Assembly: GCA_030849065.1 (NCBI GenBank)
Contig: JASAON010001561.1
Location: forward strand, 1 to 56,164
Direction: 5' to 3'
DNA from: Jaenimonas drosophilae
Lineage: Eukaryota > Euglenozoa > Kinetoplastea > Trypanosomatida > Trypanosomatidae
Length of the DNA: 56,164 nt
In this document: positions 37,341-45,585 of the stretch, piece by piece
Position numbering within the stretch: the first letter of the stretch is position 1
Layout: every line of letters starts with the position of its first letter
Notes under the pieces: generated by a model
Told to the model about the DNA's origin: nothing
Databases searched by the model: none
The model's input: only the letters and a program-made list of their open reading frames with translations
Translations under genes and position numbers: made by a program

Positions 37341-39260
37341 ATGCCCGCAATTGAGGTGGATGTCAACAACATCCCAGACATCATTGAGGCCCAGCTGACA
37401 TTGAGCTACAGCAGACTCTCTGACCTCATTCGTGTCATCATAGAACAAGGCAATACCCACGAAGATGATCTCCTCGACGTGCGGACACGACTGAGGCGGC
37501 TAGAAGATGAAAACGATCGACTGCGGGCCGACGTCGACCACCTAAAGGCGGAAAAAGGTCGCGATACGACGGAGCTTGACAAGGCGGTGTCCGACCTGCA
37601 GAAGGCGATGGAGGAGATGAATCAACAGGTGACCGAGCAGGCCAAACGACTCGAGGAGGGAGAGGTTGCTCAACAGCAGGCAGCGGCGGCACAGGAAGAG
37701 GCTGCGGCTGCAGCTGCCTCTGCGGCTGAAGAAGGTGCTAATACAGCAACACAGATTGCCGCTGTGGAGCAAAACGTGGAGCTTCTCAAGGCGTTCTATA
37801 ACTTGTGGGGAGCAACCCCTGAGAAGGTCTTTGCGATGGTGGCCCCAGATGAGGAAGATCCTGGCGAGTTTGAGCATAGCATTGAGGAGCGCACCAAATA
37901 TCTCCACACCCTCCCCGCCTTTGCCAACTTGATGGATGAAATTGATGTTGTTCGAGGTGTCATGCAGAAACAGGCAGCTGATGCTCTCGCTGCACGCGGC
38001 AGTGCGGATCAGTTCAGAAATAGCCGCGCCAACTCGGAACGGCTGAGCTCCAGTGCCGCTGAGGTAGCGGACGGAGCAGAGTGTGGGGACATCAATGACC
38101 GCGTGGCTCGTCTAGAGGAGCGGCTGAATGTTATCTTGGGCCATGCTAGGAATGAAGATGGCTCCGTCACGAATCCAGGGTTGGTGGACGTTGCGAGCCG
38201 TCTATCCAACATTGAGGACATCGTCAACGGGTTCCCTGAGGTGCGATCACCCACGACCACCAACTCTGTCACCACCGTCCACGGCCCCACTGGTGGGGAG
38301 GTGGAGGATAGGGATGCACGTAACTCTGCTGCAGCGTCAACTGGTGTGCGAAGCCCAGTCGGCAAGCTCCCGGGCGCATCCGACGCGATGTCGCCGACGA
38401 CCCCAGCGGTTGCTGGCTCGCCTATGGTGGATGCCCAGCCGGCGGGAAGTCTAGCCGCTGGCGAAGTGGCTTCTCCCACATCCACCGCCGCGGCTGCCGC
38501 AACTGCTGCCGGCGGAGAAGTTGGAGCTGATGGAGCTGATGGAGCTGCTGGTGCTGCTGGTGCTGATGGCGCTCCTGGCATGCAGGCTTCGAGCGTCAGC
38601 GTCACGGTCGTGGGTGGTGTCGGGGCCGTGCCTATGGTGGCTGCGGGTGAGTCCACGGGCAGCATCCTTCAGCCATCGCCCCAGCGCCTTCCGCCCTTGT
38701 CTGCCGCCCAACGGAACGTCGTGACGGTGTCCGCGCCATCGCCCACACGGACGGAGGCCCTTTCCCGCACGAGCTCAGCTCGACGTATCGAGCAGCCACA
38801 CGTTGATGCTCTGCGACGCGAGGAGCAGTCAGGGACGGCCACCAACGATCAACGGCGTATTTCGGTGGCTGTGGCGCCAGATGAAGGTCTTGTGCGCCGT
38901 GTGGGCCAGCTAGAGGAAAACACGGCCATCTTGGAGGTCAACAAGGCAGACCGTCGGGAGCTGCAGATTCTGGAGGAAACGGTGCGGCAAATGCTGCAGC
39001 AGGGCTCTGGCTATACTCCGCATCGTCCAGGTACCTCTCCAAGCGGACCTCCGTCGGGCAACACCTACCCACAAAATGTTGGTCCGGTGAATGCAGCGGC
39101 GTACATGACGGCCCCACCAGCTCGGTACTCTGGCGACCTGCGCAATCGCGTCGCTCAGGCCGGCCGTCCTCTTTTTGTGGGTAGCGGCAGCTCCGTGAAC
39201 CTCCGCGATGGAGCGAACATGACGAGCGCCACGATCTACCCTGCTCGCCCCGCCATGTAA
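37341..39260 (+). CDS. Coiled-coil protein with LWGA motif and short collagen-like repeat (second of the pair)
   Basis: 639 residues from the ATG at 37341. The N-terminus (1-140) is a strong coiled coil (RLRRLEDENDRLRADVDHLK) followed by an Ala/Glu/Gln stretch. At about 151-200 comes LLKAFYNLWGATPEKV and KYLHTLPAFANL, matching the upstream neighbour (NFMMLWGARPQDM, YLLDLPSFRL). Further coiled segments are DRVARLEERLNVIL (about 252) and GLVRRVGQLEENTAIL (about 515), the latter followed by a short helix. Residues 392-415 are Gly-X-Y triplets of collagen type (GADGADGAAGAAGADGAPG), encoded by a near-perfect 9-base DNA repeat. The region between is Ala/Pro/Thr-rich. Together with its neighbour it probably forms a diverged tandem duplication; both could be structural components of the cytoskeleton. 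Function unknown. Confidence 0.8.
   Translation: MPAIEVDVNNIPDIIEAQLTLSYSRLSDLIRVIIEQGNTHEDDLLDVRTRLRRLEDENDRLRADVDHLKAEKGRDTTELDKAVSDLQKAMEEMNQQVTEQAKRLEEGEVAQQQAAAAQEEAAAAAASAAEEGANTATQIAAVEQNVELLKAFYNLWGATPEKVFAMVAPDEEDPGEFEHSIEERTKYLHTLPAFANLMDEIDVVRGVMQKQAADALAARGSADQFRNSRANSERLSSSAAEVADGAECGDINDRVARLEERLNVILGHARNEDGSVTNPGLVDVASRLSNIEDIVNGFPEVRSPTTTNSVTTVHGPTGGEVEDRDARNSAAASTGVRSPVGKLPGASDAMSPTTPAVAGSPMVDAQPAGSLAAGEVASPTSTAAAAATAAGGEVGADGADGAAGAAGADGAPGMQASSVSVTVVGGVGAVPMVAAGESTGSILQPSPQRLPPLSAAQRNVVTVSAPSPTRTEALSRTSSARRIEQPHVDALRREEQSGTATNDQRRISVAVAPDEGLVRRVGQLEENTAILEVNKADRRELQILEETVRQMLQQGSGYTPHRPGTSPSGPPSGNTYPQNVGPVNAAAYMTAPPARYSGDLRNRVAQAGRPLFVGSGSSVNLRDGANMTSATIYPARPAM
38514..38585 (+). 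repeat. 9-base tandem repeat encoding Gly-X-Y triplets
   Basis: Imperfect repeats of GGAGCTGAT / GGTGCTGCT lie within the second LWGA gene and encode eight consecutive Gly-X-Y triplets. The array is in frame, so length changes would not break the gene. Confidence 0.8.
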
Positions 39261-40674
39261 AGAAGGAGGATGAGTGCGGCAGCAATTCCTTTGGCTCTAC
39301 GGCATCCCAATGCGTGGGCATGTGCATTTGGTGTGGCTCCTGTTGGGCTGACGGGGCAGACAACAATAACTGGGAGTCAATGCCATCTCCAATCATGTAG
39401 AAGATTTTCTCGTATTAATAGCGAGCTCCAAGCGTTTTTTTGCAAGACGCACTTGTTGCGTGGAGAAGCACCATCTCTCCTCATCTCCCGACACCCGCGT
39501 CCAAGGAAGACGGCCGCAGAACGCCACCAACCTTCTCTTTCTATCGTCGAAACAGCATTTTTGTGTGGAGTAACCGGTTCGGTTGGCTGTTCTGAAAGCT
39601 GTGGAGGAGGTTGCCACAGGCTCCTCACCGAAGAAGTGTGTATGTCTGTGAGGGAGGGAGGGAGGGTGAGTGTGCCGCAGATAATGGCCTAGCCTGGGTT
39701 TCCAGGCAACCGATGTTTGGTACGGGTTACGAATGATGGAGTGGTTGGGGCGGTTGGAGCGTGTATCTTTGTTGGTTTGGTGCTACAATTTTTCTTTCTT
39801 GGGAGTGCATGGCTTGTTTCTTCCGCTCTCAGCCACATGCGAGACGAGACGCCGTCCTCCAGCTCATACGCATGGTAGCAGACTCGGCACCAATACCTCA
39901 CGTAGCCCCCCTATTCGATTTGTGTGGCTCTATGACATGGGCATTCATCAACACGCATCAAGCCCACCAACAAGAAATAAGTCTCTTTTGGTGGCTTCGT
40001 CACCGCTTCGATTTGCTGATGATTCCATAGAGCCGCACCGCATACCCACGCCCGATGAAGGTGCGCTACCGGTGAGAGTTGTTTGACGTGCCCGTGGGCG
40101 GCCATCTCTCCATCCCTCGTTGACGTTTGATGATGTAAGGTAGAGGCGAGCGTATCTCCCGAATGATGATATCTATATGTTATATGTTTTGTTGTTTCTG
40201 TGCTGGTTCACGACTCACTACCATGGCCAACTGCGTGGAACGACAATGGATGCTCGACAGCAATACGATGTTTGTGGTTGAATAGTTTGTCGTCGGCGAT
40301 GTATTCAACCGTGGAAGTTCACCCTTTGTATTTTCATGGATTGGCGTTTTCCGCGAGAGCTCCATGAAGCACTCGCCGCAGCTCATAGCTGTGAATGGAA
40401 TTGTATCACTGAGCCTCTAACTGTCATGCAAACGGTGTTGTGCTTCTCAATTCTTTTTTTTAAAACAACGAAAGCCCACATTCAATACCCAATCAGCTTG
40501 AGTCTTCTGTAGCAACTTTCATCCTACGACGGCACTTGGCTCCGTGACGTACGACTACTCCGCATCAACTGGAGCGTTGTAGCTTTGTGACCACAGCAAC
40601 CGCCAGTCATACCCAAGTGGTAGAGAACCAACAACTTGATTTTTGCTATCGTTATTCCATTTATTTACTCAGCC
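39261..40674. other. 1.4-kb intergenic region before the quinone oxidoreductase gene
   Basis: No frame here is convincing (39270-39692 and 39733-40086 on the plus strand lack any recognisable motif). A short AGGG repeat lies at 39651-39666. I found no tRNA or mobile element. Confidence 0.4.
40639..40672 (+). promoter_or_regulatory. Polypyrimidine tract and AG acceptor very close to the start codon
   Basis: A T-rich tract runs to CAG at 40670-40672, only two bases before the ATG at 40675. If used, the mRNA leader would be almost only the spliced leader; an alternative AG upstream is possible. Confidence 0.55.
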
Positions 40675-41703
40675 ATGAACACCATGCGTGCGGTGACCCT
40701 CAAAGGGTTTGGCGATGTTGATATGCTTCAGTTGTCTCGCGTACCCAAGGCAGCTATCTCCAAGGCAACCGACGTGCTCATCAAAGTGGTGGCTGCCGGT
40801 GTCAACCGGGCAGATGCGTCTCAGCGCCGCGGACACTACCCGCCACCGAATGCAAGCAGTGAGGTACTCGGCCTGGAGGTGTCTGGGGTGGTAGAGCAGG
40901 TTGGCAGTGATGTCTCGAAGTTCAAGCCAGGTGATAAGGTGATGGCTCTCCTCTCCGGCGGGGGATACGCAGAGTACGCCGTGGCTCATAGCGGCTCGGT
41001 GATGGCAATCCCTCAGGGTTACTCCTTCATTGAGGCCGCCGCCATCCCAGAGGCTTTCCTCACTGGTTGGCAGTCTTTGAAGCTGCATGCAGATGTAAAG
41101 AAGGGCCAGCATGTGCTCATTCATGCTGGGGCGAGTGGTGTTGGCACGGCCACCGCCCAGCTTGTCGAGAAGTACTTCCACGCAACTGCCGTCACGACGA
41201 GCTCCGAGGCAAAATTGGAAGTATGCAAGAACTATGCAAGCATTAACCTCGATCGGACTCCAGATGAAACCGGCATGTGCTTCGCCCCCAAGATTAAGAA
41301 TCTGCTTGGTGAAGGCAGCATCAACGTTGTGATCGACTCCATCTTTGGCGGCTCCTACATCTCAGAAGATGCTGCTGTCCTTGCTGAGGATGGCCGTATT
41401 GTGGTGCTGGCTTTCATGGGAGGTGCGAGGGTCCACCTAAATTGCCTGCCACTGTTTCGTCAGCGTGCACATCTCATCTTCTCCAAGCTTCGCTGTCAGA
41501 GTCCAGAGTACAAGACGATGCTCGTAGACTCATTTGAGAAGGAGGTGATTCCTTACATGAACGAACGCATCATTGTCCCTGTGGCAAATAAAACATTTCC
41601 ACTGGAGGAGGTTGTGCAGGCGCACTCACGACTGGAGGATGGGAAGGCATGGGGGAAGATCGTTCTCACCGTCAACAACCCGCTCACCATGGAGAAGGAG
41701 TGA
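40675..41703 (+). CDS. NAD(P)H quinone oxidoreductase, PIG3/zeta-crystallin type
   Basis: 342 residues from the ATG at 40675; the frame extends upstream only to a TTG that lies before the trans-splice site. It is a zinc-independent medium-chain dehydrogenase/reductase. Recognisable are the N-terminal GroES-like part (MRAVTLKGFGDVDML, AAGVNRADASQRRGHYPPP, LGLEVSGVVEQVG, FKPGDKVMALLSGGGYAEY) and the Rossmann motif HAGASGVGTATAQL (about 150-163) for NAD(P)H. The sequence RRGHYPPPNASSEVLGLEVSG resembles TP53I3/PIG3 more than classic zeta-crystallin. The family reduces quinones by one electron using NADPH. The length is standard and no catalytic zinc ligands are seen, as expected. No targeting sequence, so probably cytosolic. 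Confidence 0.92.
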   Translation: MNTMRAVTLKGFGDVDMLQLSRVPKAAISKATDVLIKVVAAGVNRADASQRRGHYPPPNASSEVLGLEVSGVVEQVGSDVSKFKPGDKVMALLSGGGYAEYAVAHSGSVMAIPQGYSFIEAAAIPEAFLTGWQSLKLHADVKKGQHVLIHAGASGVGTATAQLVEKYFHATAVTTSSEAKLEVCKNYASINLDRTPDETGMCFAPKIKNLLGEGSINVVIDSIFGGSYISEDAAVLAEDGRIVVLAFMGGARVHLNCLPLFRQRAHLIFSKLRCQSPEYKTMLVDSFEKEVIPYMNERIIVPVANKTFPLEEVVQAHSRLEDGKAWGKIVLTVNNPLTMEKE

Positions 41704-42314
41704 GCAGCCCCACCCATCACGACCTCTTTTGTGGGCTGAGTGGCGTTTATATTGTTTATTGAGGTGGTATAGTTAGCGTAACAATGTCGTTGACAAGGAC
41801 TGTGATCTAGCAGTCTGCTCTGGCAATAAATGCCACTGAGCTCACCCAATCTTGGTGAACGTGGAGAGAAGTGCCGAGGACGAGCCGGCATGAATGTGTT
41901 GGGGGAGGGGCTGACGATCTAGGGAACGGAGTTGTCCTTACTTCCTTTGGCCCGGTTACATATCTCTCACTTGTCTGGACCTCTTTTTTATATATTTGCT
42001 TGTTGCATCCATGTGGGCGTGAGTTCATCACTTCCCGCTGCGGGGTTAGACCCCCCAAACCACTTTCTTGCACTGCCTGTTGCATCAACCATACCTAAGC
42101 GGATGCGTGCAGGCCGAAGAAGCTCCCCCTCTTCGACATTTTTAAAAATGATGTGTATCCATTGGGAAACTGGCGATCTACATGGTCAAACTTCACGACT
42201 TCATCTCTTTTCCCCACACGTCTTTTGTGTCTTCTGAAGGGTGCTCTCACTACACGGAGGCTATGAGTGAAAAGTAATCCGCACATTGATCATCGTTGCC
42301 CAGGCCAAAGTAGC
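41704..42314. other. Intergenic region before the SseB-like gene
   Basis: About 610 bases without a recognisable gene. T/C-rich segments at about 42195-42237, ending in GAAG, could serve trans-splicing of the downstream gene. Confidence 0.4.
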
Positions 42315-44045
42315 ATGTGGCTCCGTTCTACCCTGCCCCTGCTACGATCTCAGCGTAGCAGCGATGTTGGCGCACTTCGACGTCGGTTGAAACAACTTCG
42401 AAGTTCCAATCGACGAGCGCATACAGTTCTGCGTGAACGCCGTCGCATGGAGGAGGCCGGAGGAAGTTCAAGTGCCACCTCGGAGCAACGCCTGCGACTA
42501 CTACCTGTAAATGAAGCACTGGAAAGCTCAATTGCGTTTGCCCTCAGCGAGAATCGTGATGCTCGTGCAGAGTTGGAGCTCACTCGGCACCTTCTCAATA
42601 GCTCGCTCCTCTCAATGGCCTCTCCGGTTGGTGTGTTTGACCCGTACGATGTAAAACCGCAGACGTTTGCCTTGGACAACTACTTGGCGCTGCCAGTCTT
42701 CACATCGTTGAAGTACTTGCGTGCTTTTTGTTCCAAATTTGGGTACGCAACGCGAGATCCGCGAGGGGTACTGTGGGCAGATGGCAAAGGTGATGGGGAA
42801 GGTAGCACAGCAGTCCACTTGCTGCCGGCAGGGCTGACGGATCATGACATGTGGAGAGCGTCAGCCTACAACCCAGCTTCTCCTACACCACAGGAGTGTG
42901 GCAATGCGACGGATATTGGTGAGAAAGATGTGGAGATGAAGGAGAGTTCCACCATCTCCCCAACCGATGAAATGGATGCAGAGAGTTTGTTTGCGGAGCT
43001 CAACGGTGAAGAGAGCACACCATCTCACAAGCGGAAGCGGCCGCGACGAAGGAAGACCCCGAATCGTCGGCGCCGAGTGCACCCCAGCCCATCTTCGTCG
43101 GAGCCATCATCATCAAGAACCTCCACGAGTGCTGATCGTCGTGTGCTGGAGGAGGAGGCAAAGCGGCGGTTTTGGTCGCGCGTGATGACGGTGCCGCAGT
43201 TTGGCGTCACCCAGGCAACACCGCTGCCCATGTTTGGTCCATTTACTCGAGCATTTTTTGTTGGCTACTTCGCCGACATCAACACGCTTCTCCACAATGC
43301 GTCCATCATACCCAAGAAGGTGGACATCATCTTGAACCCAGCCTCTCCATTGGAGTTCGTACTCGCACGTGAAGTGACCGACTGCGTACTTCAGCGTGAG
43401 CCCCTTCTCTTCAAGGCTTACAAGAAGGTGGAGCGCGAGCTACAGCGTGAGTTTGCCACCTTTTTCTTATCTGCCTGTCCTGAGGTTCGGCGAGCACGCA
43501 GCGCGTGTATTCCTGGCCCACTTAACTTTGACGCTGCCACTGCTGCCATGAAGGCGGCTCACACAGGCGTCAGCTCCAACAGCAGGAATCCCCTTCATAC
43601 CTATCGACAACGTACGCGTATGCTGCGTGAGGCGGAGTATTCACTGGGCCAGACATACACACTTGTGGTGATTCTGGAAAGCGATGATCTCAGCTCAACC
43701 TTCGTGCGCATTCAGGAGGCTAAGCGGCAGTGTGCTTTGATGGGCCACCGCGATCTGGACGTGTTGCCGCTGGAAGCTGCAGCCCCGCACGTGGTGGAGG
43801 CATCCTCGGTCTTCTACGATCGCAGCGCCGAACAACAACACACACAAAACCTCAGCCACGATGATTCGGCAACAACAGTGAGAAGGAGTGTAAACGGCCA
43901 CTCATTGGGAATTTTCACGCAACGGGGAAGCTCCGTGACGGTGAATGTGGCTCAACCAGCGGAGAGTTTCTATCACGACCCCACAAACGCCTACACTGAG
44001 GCTCACGCCGTGTTCACGGAGGAGCTCAACTCACGTCGAAGGTGA
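42315..44045 (+). CDS. Protein with SseB-like segments, putative mitochondrial, function unknown
   Basis: 576 residues from the ATG at 42315 (the frame extends upstream to a GTG). The N-terminus MWLRSTLPLLRSQRSSDVGALRRR is basic, without acidic residues at first, and could be a mitochondrial presequence. Around residues 130-155 the stretch FALDNYLALPVFTSLKYLRAF resembles the LPVFTS core of the SseB N-terminal domain. After a disordered insert with a very basic cluster (KRKRPRRRKTPNRRRR, near 240) the chain resumes with PMFGPFTRAFFVGYFADINTLL and ILNPASPLEFVLAREVTDCVL, then TYTLVVILESDD, which would fit the remaining SseB fold. SseB-like proteins have no agreed biochemical role in eukaryotes. 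The basic insert could instead be a nuclear signal, so the location is uncertain. The SseB assignment is tentative. Confidence 0.6.
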   Translation: MWLRSTLPLLRSQRSSDVGALRRRLKQLRSSNRRAHTVLRERRRMEEAGGSSSATSEQRLRLLPVNEALESSIAFALSENRDARAELELTRHLLNSSLLSMASPVGVFDPYDVKPQTFALDNYLALPVFTSLKYLRAFCSKFGYATRDPRGVLWADGKGDGEGSTAVHLLPAGLTDHDMWRASAYNPASPTPQECGNATDIGEKDVEMKESSTISPTDEMDAESLFAELNGEESTPSHKRKRPRRRKTPNRRRRVHPSPSSSEPSSSRTSTSADRRVLEEEAKRRFWSRVMTVPQFGVTQATPLPMFGPFTRAFFVGYFADINTLLHNASIIPKKVDIILNPASPLEFVLAREVTDCVLQREPLLFKAYKKVERELQREFATFFLSACPEVRRARSACIPGPLNFDAATAAMKAAHTGVSSNSRNPLHTYRQRTRMLREAEYSLGQTYTLVVILESDDLSSTFVRIQEAKRQCALMGHRDLDVLPLEAAAPHVVEASSVFYDRSAEQQHTQNLSHDDSATTVRRSVNGHSLGIFTQRGSSVTVNVAQPAESFYHDPTNAYTEAHAVFTEELNSRRR

Positions 44046-44187
44046 GGCCCTCCCCCTCCACGCTACTAACCTACCACAACTACGCTCTTCACATCACGTA
44101 AATACACGGACGAGTCCTGTTGAATACCGATGCATGTCTCTCAACTGAAGGAATGGTGAATAACTGCGGAATATGCGTCACAAATCC

Positions 44188-44216
44188 ATTTTCTTTCGGT
44201 TCATTCCTGCTTTTAG
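44188..44216 (+). promoter_or_regulatory. Polypyrimidine tract and AG acceptor
   Basis: A T/C-rich tract ends in TAG at 44214-44216, 60 bases upstream of the ATG at 44276. It favours ATG 44276 over the TTG at 44231 as start. Confidence 0.55.
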
Positions 44217-44275
44217 AAGCCTAGAATACATTGCATTGCTTCACCAACGGTCATCGACGTTTTATTTCATTAACA

Positions 44276-44839
44276 ATGGGCGATTCATCTCAGCGCTTAT
44301 CCAAGGAGGATGAGGAGAAGTTGGTTCAACGTGTGTATTACCAGCAAATGGATATAGCAGCGAAGCGTGAGGAGGAGCGACAGGAGAAGCTCAAGCGTCT
44401 ACGCGCGCAGAATTCCAAGCACATCACTAAGTCTGATGTTGATGGTCTCGTGAACCGTGTTTACGATCAGCAGATCCAGCGAAAGACTGAGAGCAAGAAG
44501 GAAACAGACAAGAAGCTCGACGAGGAGGATCATCGCCGCGATAAGAAGATTGGCCCGAGTGAGATGGATGAGCACGTGCAGCGCATGTACAACGACGAGG
44601 TAGAGAAGAGCCGCTCTCGGCGCCAAGAGCTGCAGGACCGTTACTGCCCCACACAGGAGCCGAAGAAGATGAATAAGAATGAGCTCGCTGCATCTGTGGA
44701 ACGTCTTTACAAGGTGGATTGGGCGGCCAAGGATGAGGCCCTCTTTCAGAAGTACGTGTATCCTCACGACCCCAAGTGCATTAAGATCTCCGCGTCACGT
44801 GTGGAGGAATCTGGTACGCGACTGAGCACCAAGAGCTGA
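44276..44839 (+). CDS. Small charged protein of four VxRxY repeats, function unknown
   Basis: 187 residues from the ATG at 44276. Almost the whole chain is four imperfect repeats of about 35-50 residues, each starting with a Leu/Ile/Met-x-K/P-x-E/D turn and a V-x-R-x-Y core: KLVQRVYYQQM, GLVNRVYDQQI, EHVQRMYNDEV and ASVERLYKVDW, each followed by a Lys/Glu/Arg-rich helix, and in the third and fourth by a Tyr (QDRY, QKY). No signal peptide, membrane span or cysteine-rich site is present. The helical, highly charged composition fits a filament- or microtubule-associated protein. I do not recognise a named family. Position is between the SseB-like and CNBD genes, same strand. Confidence 0.75.
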   Translation: MGDSSQRLSKEDEEKLVQRVYYQQMDIAAKREEERQEKLKRLRAQNSKHITKSDVDGLVNRVYDQQIQRKTESKKETDKKLDEEDHRRDKKIGPSEMDEHVQRMYNDEVEKSRSRRQELQDRYCPTQEPKKMNKNELAASVERLYKVDWAAKDEALFQKYVYPHDPKCIKISASRVEESGTRLSTKS

Positions 44840-45585
44840 GAACCGCACGTCGCTGTTGCCACGAAGGATTGGAGATGATGGATCACGACGACCTCAATCG
44901 AAGACGTACACAAAACCCACTTCCATCTTCAGCCTATCTGATTTTTTAGATCTGACTTCTCTCACGTCCTGCTGATTGGGGTGCTTCCCCAGTGGACCAC
45001 GACTGCGTTGTTGGAACCTGATGCTGCCATGGTGTGAGGATGCATTTGCCTCGTCCATCTTCACACATGACTGCCGCTGTACCCTCCACTCATGTGTGTG
45101 ATGAGGAAGTAAGAGAGGAGTGGTGGTGATGAAGGTGTCGAACCATCTTTGATGTAATGTACAGCGATCTCCGTTTATATGCGGAATTTTGTAGTTTCTT
45201 TGATCTCGTGGCGGCTGTGCTGCAACAATTGAGAAACGTTTCCTGTGGAACATACGAGTGGGCCAGCTCATCTAGAGGAGGATGAGGGGTGACCATCGTT
45301 GTGGGCTCTCCTCTACGCGCTGACACAGCTATTGACTTCAATGACTTCCGCTTCTTCTTTTCTGTGATGATGTACATGTTTAGCTTTGTAGGGCCACCAA
45401 ACACCAAATAGATCAAGGCCGACGAGAGGTACTTGGCCGGTACTCAACGACACCCAAACACGCATCGCTCCGTCGGAGGAACGATTCATCACGAAATAGA
45501 CGATTACGTGTACTGCGTTGAGAACTCGTAGATTTGAATTGTTCCACCTCTTTCTTGTTTATTATTTGTTCTCATACACGTGTTG
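44840..45585. other. Intergenic region before the CNBD gene
   Basis: About 750 bases without a convincing gene. A T-rich stretch just before the ATG at 45586 (about 45538-45572) could act as the trans-splice polypyrimidine tract. No tRNA recognised. Confidence 0.4.

Noticed and set aside
39270..40086. Two plus-strand frames of 140 and 117 codons after the second LWGA gene
   Set aside because: No recognisable motifs, and the composition looks like untranslated sequence. I cannot exclude a small gene but cannot support one.
41760..41800. GGTGGTATAGTTAGC, resembling the D-arm of a tRNA
   Set aside because: No T-arm, anticodon arm or acceptor pairing could be found at the right distance on either strand.
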